From the NCBI GenBank assembly GCA_024529925.1, contig JAFEUB010001017.1:1036001-1100000 (forward strand): a stretch of 64,000 nt of DNA, read 5' to 3'. Below, in pieces: positions 12,831 to 24,600 of this stretch. The first letter of the stretch is position 1, and each line of letters begins with the position of its first letter. Below the pieces are notes generated by a model. It ran no database searches. It saw only the letters and a program-made list of their open reading frames with translations, and was not told where the DNA came from. Made by a program: the position numbers and the translations under genes. The stretch is from Ophthalmolycus amberensis. Lineage: Eukaryota > Chordata > Actinopteri > Perciformes > Zoarcidae.

Positions 12831-14650
12831 AGGTTTAAAGGCTTAAGACTTGCTTGTGTTGTAACTGTTGTTACAGCACAGGGCATCTGGCTGTTCCAGT
12901 TTTTAAGCAATATGTCCCATAATGCCAAAGCAAATACAATGATGCTTGTGAAAGAAGTTCATGAACTGGCAGAGTTCATGACTAATCTGTGCACGGACGG
13001 AAATGAAAATTTGACCTTGATTGCAATATATATTTTTAATCTATAATCTTCGTCTTTGTTGATTATTAATCTGATATTGTGTGTATCAATTGAATTTGAT
13101 GGTGTTGCTTTAAAACAAAGAACATGTATAATATAAATACACAGGTGCAATACATGAGTACTTGATAAAAAACAACAACTAAACATCATAAAATAACAAC
13201 GTCAAATGATAGACATGCTTATGAGGAAGAGATTTGATGAACAAAATGTTGTTTACTTGCCTTATCTCTACAGGAAGGGAGTTTCATGACCATATATGCC
13301 CACATCCTGGAGTTTGGAAAGGAAACTGAGCACCCGAGGATCTGAGGCTGCCCGCAGACTCATAAGGAAACTGAAAGGTTTGGAAGACAGATCCCATCTT
13401 GTAAAAAAAACATCTTATGGCTGCAATTCAAGTTCACTTCCTGAACTTTAAGGGAAACAAACAATCATTACCTTGGATGTGATCAAATTATGATTTACCG
13501 TTGTATTTTCTCCCACAGGCTGGTGATTTTAAGGCATTACCTCATTATTTTGAAACTCAATGGGCTCAAACTGACAACAACATTTTACCTTCAGTATTTT
13601 GCTGCATTATATTACATATTCCCTTAAGGTCTAAGGTGGACAGGTTGGTTTTAAGAACATTTGCATTCCCTGAAAAAGTGTTTGCATTATCTTGACAAAA
13701 ATAATTTAAAGAAATAAAAGTAAGCTGCAGTTCTAAATCACTATAAGACAACCAAAGTAACCATAGTGTTTATATGTTTGAAATGCTTTGAAGTTGTAGT
13801 GAGCAGCTGTGTTCAGTCATTTAGGAAGGGTTTACAGGTTTCTTAGGTCATTTAGGCATTCAAACACGGCAATGGTCTTGAATTATGACTTCTACAGACG
13901 ATAAATAACTGACTGAACAAAATCCAAATTCTTAGCCAACCAATACAAGCTTGGAATCAGACAAGCTTTGTCTTTGATGTTAACGTATACAAGCATATAT
14001 GGAGGGGATCAGTAATCAGCGCCACAATGAAACCTGGGTTTACAATTAGTGCATGATTAAAAATAAACAGTGTCAACCATGCAAAGCTAGCAACATAACA
14101 CTGTGTGAAGGAATGAAAAGATGCAAACCAACTGCAACATAATGCAAAATATTAAAACGAATCCCCACAGCCAATACCCTGACATTTGATTAGATATATA
14201 GGTGGACCGTACTGTCTATACTAAAAATGGAAAATTTGAGACTGTAGTCAGAGGTGATGTTGAATTCCATTGATGTATTAAGAGAGATTTTTCGAAAATA
14301 GTCTACTTTTATTTATACAAAGTAGAAGCACCTCTCAGTGTAATGGGGCGTTCACACCGGTCGCGTTGATTTTTTGACGCGCGTCGAGATTACATACAAA
14401 GTCTATGCACAGACGCGATGAGACTGGCGCGCCGCGATTTTGCGATGGCGCGGCGCGTTGGACGCGTTATTGCAGTGCGGTGGACGCGGTGGACGCGTTG
14501 GACGCCGCAAAATCGCCAACGCGCAAGTTGAAATTTTTCAACTTCTGCGAAATAATCGCGTGACGCTGTGGCGCGATAGCCTATCAGCGTTGAGTTGCTG
14601 CTCCCGTCATCAGTGCCGTAGCTCCTGCCGGTGCTGAATCACAAACAACA

Positions 14651-14716
14651 ATGGAGGACAAATTAATAGTGGCGGTTTGTGGGTTCCCCGAGCTCTACGA
14701 TACCTCATATCAATAG
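14651..14716 (+). pseudogene. Remnant of a MADF-type Harbinger accessory protein
   Basis: A 21-codon frame starting ATGGAGGACAAA encodes MEDKLIVAVCGFPELYDTSY and then stops. The 'L(I)xAV..(Y/F)PELYD' signature is the start of MADF/Myb-like DNA-binding proteins, which PIF/Harbinger elements encode beside the transposase. Everything after the first turn of the domain is missing, so this is a decayed relic, consistent with the TIRs and TAA duplication around it. A chance match is possible because the segment is short. Confidence 0.5.
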
Positions 14717-14876
14717 AGACCGGACCAAACTATGTGTATACATGTGTGTGTGTAAACCATACGGTACAAACAATGAATAGACGCTGCCGTATTTACGTCT
14801 ACGTGACGTTATTGAGTGCTGGTGGAGCTGCTACGATGTTAGCATAGCCTAGCACCGATCCATCAGAGCTCCATTG

Positions 14877-14997
14877 AGAAGACAAGTAGCCTACAAATCG
14901 GCATCATTATGTAGTTATTTCGGAGTCCCTTTTTGTCGGAGAAGACAAGTACAAATCGGCATCATTATGTAGTTATTTCGGAGTCCCTTTTTGTCGG
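14877..14997. repeat. Tandem duplication of ~60 bp inside the Harbinger element
   Basis: Copy 1 (14,877-14,939, 63 bp) and copy 2 (14,940-14,997, 58 bp) are identical except that copy 2 lacks five bases (gccta). Both begin agaagacaagta and end tttttgtcgg. The duplication is recent. Confidence 0.85.
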
Positions 14998-15641
14998 TTT
15001 ATTTTCCGTTGAATCACAGCCAAATCAGTTTATGTTGTGTTCCTACAGCTGTAGTAAACAGCGACCGGTGGCTTGCTAGACAGTGAATACAGCTCGATAC
15101 AATCCACGGAGCTCCTCTGAACAATATTATGAACCAGACATGACTGCGTTTGGCATTCCGACGTTTGAGGGACTTCCACAACACGTACAAAGCAGCAATT
15201 GTCCTTATTCCTTTCACGGTTGATAGCGGAAAGTAATGGCGGCCAGGTGAACGGCTTCCAGTCGATAAACCACGCCCCCTCTCCGGCGCTACGAGATTTT
15301 GCGGCGTTTGGTCTGAACACGACCGGCGGCGCGTTGGACGCATTTTTGCAGTGCGTTGGACGCGATTTTGCAGCGCCTCAAAAAATCAACGCGACCGGTG
15401 TGAACGCAGCATAACACTTCTCAACAGCAACATTAATTACAGCCTTCAAAATGACCACAATATTTCATAGCCATATAATTCCAACACTCTACACATCTAT
15501 CATCCATCTAACATCTTTTATGTATCTATAAAATGTTGTAGAGGTCACAAGATATTTTTAATGTTACGTGCAGACAATGCATGCAATATCTAAACAAATG
15601 TAAGCAACTATTTTTTGTGTGATATGGCTCTATAGGACAAG

Positions 15642-18600
15642 ATGGACTCTAATCAAAATGGCCACACAAAGGTCCATGGACCTGTGGCCGGCATTTTTAT
15701 GGAGAAATTCCATGGAGTTACAAACTTCCATGGAATCAGAAAGGACGTCACTGCTGCTGAGTTGCTTGAATCAAAAATCATCAATGAGGACCTCTACAAA
15801 AATCTTACTGCTGGGAGTGTCACAGTGACAGAAGTAAGTGAAATGGATTCAGTGCGTAAGTACCTTGAAGGAACCAACAGCATTGCCGGAGTGTACCTGC
15901 AGTCCACCAAAGAGACACTAAGCATCTATGAGGCCAAAAGCAAAAGCCTGCTGACTCCTGGTACCACTCTGGTTCTGCTGGAGGCCCAAGCTGCCACTGG
16001 CTTTCTCATAGACCCAGTGAAAAACAAGAAACTTTCTGTAGAGGAAGCTGTAGCTCAAAGGGTGGTTGGCAGTGAGTGGGGAAAAAAGCTACTTTCAGCA
16101 GAAAGGGCAGTTACAGGATACACAGATCCCTACACTGGAGACACAATTTCGTTGTTCCAGGCCTTGAAAAAGGATCTCATTGTTAAAGATCATGGAATCC
16201 GTCTCCTCGAAGCACAAATTGCCACCGGAGGCATAATTGACCCAGTCCACAGTCATCGAGTGCCTGTACAGGTGGCGTACCAAAGAGGATACTTTGATGA
16301 AGAAATGAACCAGATTCTGTCTGACCCTGATGACGACACAAAGGGATTCTTTGACCCCAACACAAAAGAGAATCTCACCTATCTTCAGCTGATTGAGAGG
16401 TGTATCACAGATCCCATCACGGGCCTTAGCTTACTGGTGATTGCCAAGAAAGGCGAGTTTTATTTCTTTGTTGATGAGGCAACAAAACTCATTCTGAAAT
16501 CTACAACAACAACCAGAGCAGGAGGGAGATATCAAGGAACAACAGTGTCTCTCTGGGATCTGCTCTACTCCAAATACATCACTGAGGAGAAGAGGAGAGA
16601 GCTTGTGCAGCAGTATAAGTCTGGATCAATCACAATCGAACGCTTCTTGGAAATCATCCTGACAATCAATCAGCAGCAGACCACGTCAACCTCATCATCT
16701 TCAATTGTCATGTGCCAACCCCCAGAAACAAAAGTGGATAGCAGCACAACTCAAACTACCACCACTACTACAGTCACAGAGACAAATGAAGTTACAAACT
16801 TCCATGGAATCAGAAAGGACGTCACTGCTGCTGAGTTGCTTGAATCAAAAATCATCAATGAGGACCTCTACAAAAATCTTACTGCTGGGAGTGTCACAGT
16901 GACAGAAGTAAGTGAAATGGATTCAGTGCGTCGGTACCTTGAAGGAACCAACAGCATTGCCGGAGTGTACCTGCAGTCCACCAAAGAGACACTAAGCATC
17001 TATGAGGCCAAAAGCAAAAGCCTGCTGACTCCTGGTACCACTCTGGTTCTGCTGGAGGCCCAAGCTGCCACTGGCTTTCTCATAGACCCAGTGAAAAACA
17101 AGAAACTTTCTGTAGAGGAAGCTGTAGCTCAAAGGGTGGTTGGCAGTGAGTGGGGAAAAAAGCTACTTTCAGCAGAAAGGGCAGTTACAGGATACACAGA
17201 TCCCTACACTGGAGACACAATTTCGTTGTTCCAGGCCTTGAAAAAGGATCTCATTGTTAAAGATCATGGAATCCGTCTCCTCGAAGCACAAATTGCCACC
17301 GGAGGCATAATTGACCCAGTCCACAGTCATCGAGTGCCTGTACAGGTGGCGTACCAAAGAGGATACTTTGATGAAGAAATGAACCAGATTCTGTCTGACC
17401 CTGATGACGACACAAAGGGATTCTTTGACCCCAACACAAAAGAGAATCTCACCTATCTTCAGCTGATTGAGAGGTGTATCACAGATCCCATCACAGGGCC
17501 TTAGCTTACTGGTGATTGCCAAGAAAGGCGAGTTTTATTTCTTTGTTGATGAGGCAACAAAACTCATTCTGAAATCTACAACAACAACCAGAGCAGGAGG
17601 GAGATATCAAGGAACAACAGTGTCTCTCTGGGATCTGCTCTACTCCAAATACATCACTGAGGAGAAGAGGAGAGAGCTTGTGCAGCAGTATAAGTCTGGA
17701 TCAATCACAATCGAACGCTTCTTGGAAATCATCCTGACAATCAATCAGCAGCAGACCACGTCAACCTCATCATCTTCAATTGTCATGTGCCAACCCCCAG
17801 AAACAAAAGTGGATAGCAGCACAACTCAAACTACCACCACTACTACAGTCACAGAGACAAATGAAGTTACAAACTTCCATGGAATCAGAAAGGACGTCAC
17901 TGCTGCTGAGTTGCTTGAATCAAAAATCATCAATGAGGACCTCTACAAAAATCTTACTGCTGGGAGTGTCACAGTGACAGAAGTAAGTGAAATGGATTCA
18001 GTGCGTAAGTACCTTGAAGGAACCAACAGCATTGCCGGAGTGTACCTGCAGTCCACCAAAGAGACACTAAGCATCTATGAGGCCAAAAGCAAAAGCCTGC
18101 TGACTCCTGGTACCACTCTGGTTCTGCTGGAGGCCCAAGCTGCCACTGGCTTTCTCATAGACCCAGTGAAAAACAAGAAACTTTCTGTAGAGGAAGCTGT
18201 AGCTCAAAGGGTGGTTGGCAGTGAGTGGGGAAAAAAGCTACTTTCAGCAGAAAGGGCAGTTACAGGATACACAGATCCCTACACTGGAGACACAATTTCG
18301 TTGTTCCAGGCCTTGAAAAAGGATCTCATTGTTAAAGATCATGGAATCCGTCTCCTCGAAGCACAAATTGCCACCGGAGGCATAATTGACCCAGTCCACA
18401 GTCATCGAGTGCCTGTACAGGTGGCGTACCAAAGAGGATACTTTGATGAAGAAATGAACCAGATTCTGTCTGACCCTGATGACGACACAAAGGGATTCTT
18501 TGACCCCAACACAAAAGAGAATCTCACCTATCTTCAGCTGATTGAGAGGTGTATCACAGATCCCATCACGGGCCTTAGCTTACTGGTGATTGCCAAGAAA

Positions 18601-21600
18601 GGCGAGTTTTATTTCTTTGTTGATGAGGCAACAAAACTCATTCTGAAATCTACAACAACAACCAGAGCAGGAGGGAGATATCAAGGAACAACAGTGTCTC
18701 TCTGGGATCTGCTCTACTCCAAATACATCACTGAGGAGAAGAGGAGAGAGCTTGTGCAGCAGTATAAGTCTGGATCAATCACAATCGAACGCTTCTTGGA
18801 AATCATCCTGACAATCAATCAGCAGCAGACCACGTCAACCTCATCATCTTCAATTGTCATGTGCCAACCCCCAGAAACAAAAGTGGATAGCAGCACAACT
18901 CAAACTACCACCACTACTACAGTCACAGAGACAAATGAAGTTACAAACTTCCATGGAATCAGAAAGGACGTCACTGCTGCTGAGTTGCTTGAATCAAAAA
19001 TCATCAATGAGGACCTCTACAAAAATCTTACTGCTGGGAGTGTCACAGTGACAGAAGTAAGTGAAATGGATTCAGTGCGTCGGTACCTTGAAGGAACCAA
19101 CAGCATTGCCGGAGTGTACCTGCAGTCCACCAAAGAGACACTAAGCATCTATGAGGCCAAAAGCAAAAGCCTGCTGACTCCTGGTACCACTCTGGTTCTG
19201 CTGGAGGCCCAAGCTGCCACTGGCTTTCTCATAGACCCAGTGAAAAACAAGAAACTTTCTGTAGAGGAAGCTGTAGCTCAAAGGGTGGTTGGCAGTGAGT
19301 GGGGAAAAAAGCTACTTTCAGCAGAAAGGGCAGTTACAGGATACACAGATCCCTACACTGGAGACACAATTTCGTTGTTCCAGGCCTTGAAAAAGGATCT
19401 CATTGTTAAAGATCATGGAATCCGTCTCCTCGAAGCACAAATTGCCACCGGAGGCATAATTGACCCAGTCCACAGTCATCGAGTGCCTGTACAGGTGGCG
19501 TACCAAAGAGGATACTTTGATGAAGAAATGAACCAGATTCTGTCTGACCCTGATGACGACACAAAGGGATTCTTTGACCCCAACACAAAAGAGAATCTCA
19601 CCTATCTTCAGCTGATTGAGAGGTGTATCACAGATCCCATCACGGGCCTTAGCTTACTGGTGATTGCCAAGAAAGGCGAGTTTTATTTCTTTGTTGATGA
19701 GGCAACAAAACTCATTCTGAAATCTACAACAACAACCAGAGCAGGAGGGAGATATCAAGGAACAACAGTGTCTCTCTGGGATCTGCTCTACTCCAAATAC
19801 ATCACTGAGGAGAAGAGGAGAGAGCTTGTGCAGCAGTATAAGTCTGGATCAATCACAATCGAACGCTTCTTGGAAATCATCCTGACAATCAATCAGCAGC
19901 AGACCACGTCAACCTCATCATCTTCAATTGTCATGTGCCAACCCCCAGAAACAAAAGTGGATAGCAGCACAACTCAAACTACCACCACTACTACAGTCAC
20001 AGAGACAAATGAAGTTACAAACTTCCATGGAATCAGAAAGGACGTCACTGCTGCTGAGTTGCTTGAATCAAAAATCATCAATGAGGACCTCTACAAAAAT
20101 CTTACTGCTGGGAGTGTCACAGTGACAGAAGTAAGTGAAATGGATTCAGTGCGTAGGTACCTTGAAGGAACCAACAGCATTGCCGGAGTGTACCTGCAGT
20201 CCACCAAAGAGACACTAAGCATCTATGAGGCCAAAAGCAAAAGCCTGCTGACTCCTGGTACCACTCTGGTTCTGCTGGAGGCCCAAGCTGCCACTGGCTT
20301 TCTCATAGACCCAGTGAAAAACAAGAAACTTTCTGTAGAGGAAGCTGTAGCTCAAAGGGTGGTTGGCAGTGAGTGGGGAAAAAAGCTACTTTCAGCAGAA
20401 AGGGCAGTTACAGGATACACAGATCCCTACACTGGAGACACAATTTCGTTGTTCCAGGCCTTGAAAAAGGATCTCATTGTTAAAGATCATGGAATCCGTC
20501 TCCTCGAAGCACAAATTGCCACCGGAGGCATAATTGACCCAGTCCACAGTCATCGAGTGCCTGTACAGGTGGCGTACCAAAGAGGATACTTTGATGAAGA
20601 AATGAACCAGATTCTGTCTGACCCTGATGACGACACAAAGGGATTCTTTGACCCCAACACAAAAGAGAATCTCACCTATCTTCAGCTGATTGAGAGGTGT
20701 ATCACAGATCCCATCACGGGCCTTAGCTTACTGGTGATTGCCAAGAAAGGCGAGTTTTATTTCTTTGTTGATGAGGCAACAAAACTCATTCTGAAATCTA
20801 CAACAACAACCAGAGCAGGAGGGAGATATCAAGGAACAACAGTGTCTCTCTGGGATCTGCTCTACTCCAAATACATCACTGAGGAGAAGAGGAGAGAGCT
20901 TGTGCAGCAGTATAAGTCTGGATCAATCACAATCGAACGCTTCTTGGAAATCATCCTGACAATCAATCAGCAGCAGACCACGTCAACCTCATCATCTTCA
21001 ATTGTCATGTGCCAACCCCCAGAAACAAAAGTGGATAGCAGCACAACTCAAACTACCACCACTACTACAGTCACAGAGACAAATGAAGTTACAAACTTCC
21101 ATGGAATCAGAAAGGACGTCACTGCTGCTGAGTTGCTTGAATCAAAAATCATCAATGAGGACCTCTACAAAAATCTTACTGCTGGGAGTGTCACAGTGAC
21201 AGAAGTAAGTGAAATGGATTCAGTGCGTAGGTACCTTGAAGGAACCAACAGCATTGCCGGAGTGTACCTGCAGTCCACCAAAGAGACACTAAGCATCTAT
21301 GAGGCCAAAAGCAAAAGCCTGCTGACTCCTGGTACCACTCTGGTTCTGCTGGAGGCCCAAGCTGCCACTGGCTTTCTCATAGACCCAGTGAAAAACAAGA
21401 AACTTTCTGTAGAGGAAGCTGTAGCTCAAAGGGTGGTTGGCAGTGAGTGGGGAAAAAAGCTACTTTCAGCAGAAAGGGCAGTTACAGGATACACAGATCC
21501 CTACACTGGAGACACAATTTCATTGTTCCAGGCCTTGAAAAAGGATCTCATTGTTAAAGATCATGGAATCCGTCTCCTCGAAGCACAAATTGCCACCGGA

Positions 21601-24600
21601 GGCATAATTGACCCAGTCCACAGTCATCGAGTGCCTGTACAGGTGGCGTACCAAAGAGGATACTTTGATGAAGAAATGAACCAGATTCTGTCTGACCCTG
21701 ATGACGACACAAAGGGATTCTTTGACCCCAACACAAAAGAGAATCTCACCTATCTTCAGCTGATTGAGAGGTGTATCACAGATCCCATCACGGGCCTTAG
21801 CTTACTGGTGATTGCCAAGAAAGGCGAGTTTTATTTCTTTGTTGATGAGGCAACAAAACTCATTCTGAAATCTACAACAACAACCAGAGCAGGAGGGAGA
21901 TATCAAGGAACAACAGTGTCTCTCTGGGATCTGCTCTACTCCAAATACATCACTGAGGAGAAGAGGAGAGAGCTTGTGCAGCAGTATAAGTCTGGATCAA
22001 TCACAATCGAACACTTCTTGGAAATCATCCTGACAATCAATCAGCAGCAGACCACGTCAACCTCATCATCTTCAATTGTCATGTGCCAACCCCCAGAAAC
22101 AAAAGTGGATAGCAGCACAACTCAAACTACCACCACTACTACAGTCACAGAGACAAATGAAGTTACAAACTTCCATGGAATCAGAAAGGACGTCACTGCT
22201 GCTGAGTTGCTTGAATCAAAAATCATCAATGAGGACCTCTACAAAAATCTTACTGCTGGGAGTGTCACAGTGACAGAAGTAAGTGAAATGGATTCAGTGC
22301 GTAGGTACCTTGAAGGAACCAACAGCATTGCCGGAGTGTACCTGCAGTCCACCAAAGAGACACTAAGCATCTATGAGGCCAAAAGCAAAAGCCTGCTGAC
22401 TCCTGGTACCACTCTGGTTCTGCTGGAGGCCCAAGCTGCCACTGGCTTTCTCATAGACCCAGTGAAAAACAAGAAACTTTCTGTAGAGGAAGCTGTAGCT
22501 CAAAGGGTGGTTGGCAGTGAGTGGGGAAAAAAGCTACTTTCAGCAGAAAGGGCAGTTACAGGATACACAGATCCCTACACTGGAGACACAATTTCGTTGT
22601 TCCAGGCCTTGAAAAAGGATCTCATTGTTAAAGATCATGGAATCCGTCTCCTCGAAGCACAAATTGCCACCGGAGGCATAATTGACCCAGTCCACAGTCA
22701 TCGAGTGCCTGTACAGGTGGCGTACCAAAGAGGATACTTTGATGAAGAAATGAACCAGATTCTGTCTGACCCTGATGACGACACAAAGGGATTCTTTGAC
22801 CCCAACACAAAAGAGAATCTCACCTATCTTCAGCTGATTGAGAGGTGTATCACAGATCCCATCACGGGCCTTAGCTTACTGGTGATTGCCAAGAAAGGCG
22901 AGTTTTATTTCTTTGTTGATGAGGCAACAAAACTCATTCTGAAATCTACAACAACAACCAGAGCAGGAGGGAGATATCAAGGAACAACAGTGTCTCTCTG
23001 GGATCTGCTCTACTCCAAATACATCACTGAGGAGAAGAGGAGAGAGCTTGTGCAGCAGTATAAGTCTGGATCAATCACAATCGAACGCTTCTTGGAAATC
23101 ATCCTGACAATCAATCAGCAGCAGACCACGTCAACCTCATCATCTTCAATTGTCATGTGCCAACCCCCAGAAACAAAAGTGGATAGCAGCACAACTCAAA
23201 CTACCACCACTACTACAGTCACAGAGACAAATGAAGTTACAAACTTCCATGGAATCAGAAAGGACGTCACTGCTGCTGAGTTGCTTGAATCAAAAATCAT
23301 CAATGAGGACCTCTACAAAAATCTTACTGCTGGGAGTGTCACAGTGACAGAAGTAAGTGAAATGGATTCAGTGCGTAGGTACCTTGAAGGAACCAACAGC
23401 ATTGCCGGAGTGTACCTGCAGTCCACCAAAGAGACACTAAGCATCTATGAGGCCAAAAGCAAAAGCCTGCTGACTCCTGGTACCACTCTGGTTCTGCTGG
23501 AGGCCCAAGCTGCCACTGGCTTTCTCATAGACCCAGTGAAAAACAAGAAACTTTCTGTAGAGGAAGCTGTAGCTCAAAGGGTGGTTGGCAGTGAGTGGGG
23601 AAAAAAGCTACTTTCAGCAGAAAGGGCAGTTACAGGATACACAGATCCCTACACTGGAGACACAATTTCATTGTTCCAGGCCTTGAAAAAGGATCTCATT
23701 GTTAAAGATCATGGAATCCGTCTCCTCGAAGCACAAATTGCCACCGGAGGCATAATTGACCCAGTCCACAGTCATCGAGTGCCTGTACAGGTGGCGTACC
23801 AAAGAGGATACTTTGATGAAGAAATGAACCAGATTCTGTCTGACCCTGATGACGACACAAAGGGATTCTTTGACCCCAACACAAAAGAGAATCTCACCTA
23901 TCTTCAGCTGATTGAGAGGTGTATCACAGATCCCATCACGGGCCTTAGCTTACTGGTGATTGCCAAGAAAGGCGAGTTTTATTTCTTTGTTGATGAGGCA
24001 ACAAAACTCATTCTGAAATCTACAACAACAACCAGAGCAGGAGGGAGATATCAAGGAACAACAGTGTCTCTCTGGGATCTGCTCTACTCCAAATACATCA
24101 CTGAGGAGAAGAGGAGAGAGCTTGTGCAGCAGTATAAGTCTGGATCAATCACAATCGAACGCTTCTTGGAAATCATCCTGACAATCAATCAGCAGCAGAC
24201 CACGTCAACCTCATCATCTTCAATTGTCATGTGCCAACCCCCAGAAACAAAAGTGGATAGCAGCACAACTCAAACTACCACCACTACTACAGTCACAGAG
24301 ACAAATGAAGTTACAAACTTCCATGGAATCAGAAAGGACGTCACTGCTGCTGAGTTGCTTGAATCAAAAATCATCAATGAGGACCTCTACAAAAATCTTA
24401 CTGCTGGGAGTGTCACAGTGACAGAAGTAAGTGAAATGGATTCAGTGCGTAGGTACCTTGAAGGAACCAACAGCATTGCCGGAGTGTACCTGCAGTCCAC
24501 CAAAGAGACACTAAGCATCTATGAGGCCAAAAGCAAAAGCCTGCTGACTCCTGGTACCACTCTGGTTCTGCTGGAGGCCCAAGCTGCCACTGGCTTTCTC

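Larger units (their letters stand above)
14344..15411. mobile_element. PIF/Harbinger-like non-autonomous transposon
   Basis: The ends form terminal inverted repeats: after TG, two mismatched bases precede 30 identical bases (starting GCGTTCACACCGGTCGCG). They are flanked by a direct TAA at 14,341-14,343 and 15,412-15,414, the 3-bp TWA target duplication typical of PIF/Harbinger. The element is 1,068 bp and GC-rich at both ends. It contains a truncated frame at 14,651 (listed separately) and a ~60-bp tandem duplication, but no transposase. It lies in the putative epiplakin intron. Confidence 0.75.
9265..15635 (+). other. Putative intron 1 of the epiplakin-like gene
   Basis: The donor GTAAGA at 9,265 and an acceptor ending TATAG at 15,635 bound a region without supportable coding exons. 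It holds several transposon-derived sequences, listed separately: an inverted-repeat MITE at 9,880-10,660, a repeat fragment at 12,640-12,830 and a Harbinger-like element at 14,344-15,411. The rest is AT-leaning unique-looking sequence. Confidence 0.45.

Noticed and set aside
17467..17520. Programmed ribosomal frameshift at the unit 2 break
   Set aside because: The site has no slippery heptamer or distinctive context, and 14 sister units encode the same place without the base. An error or mutation is the simpler explanation.
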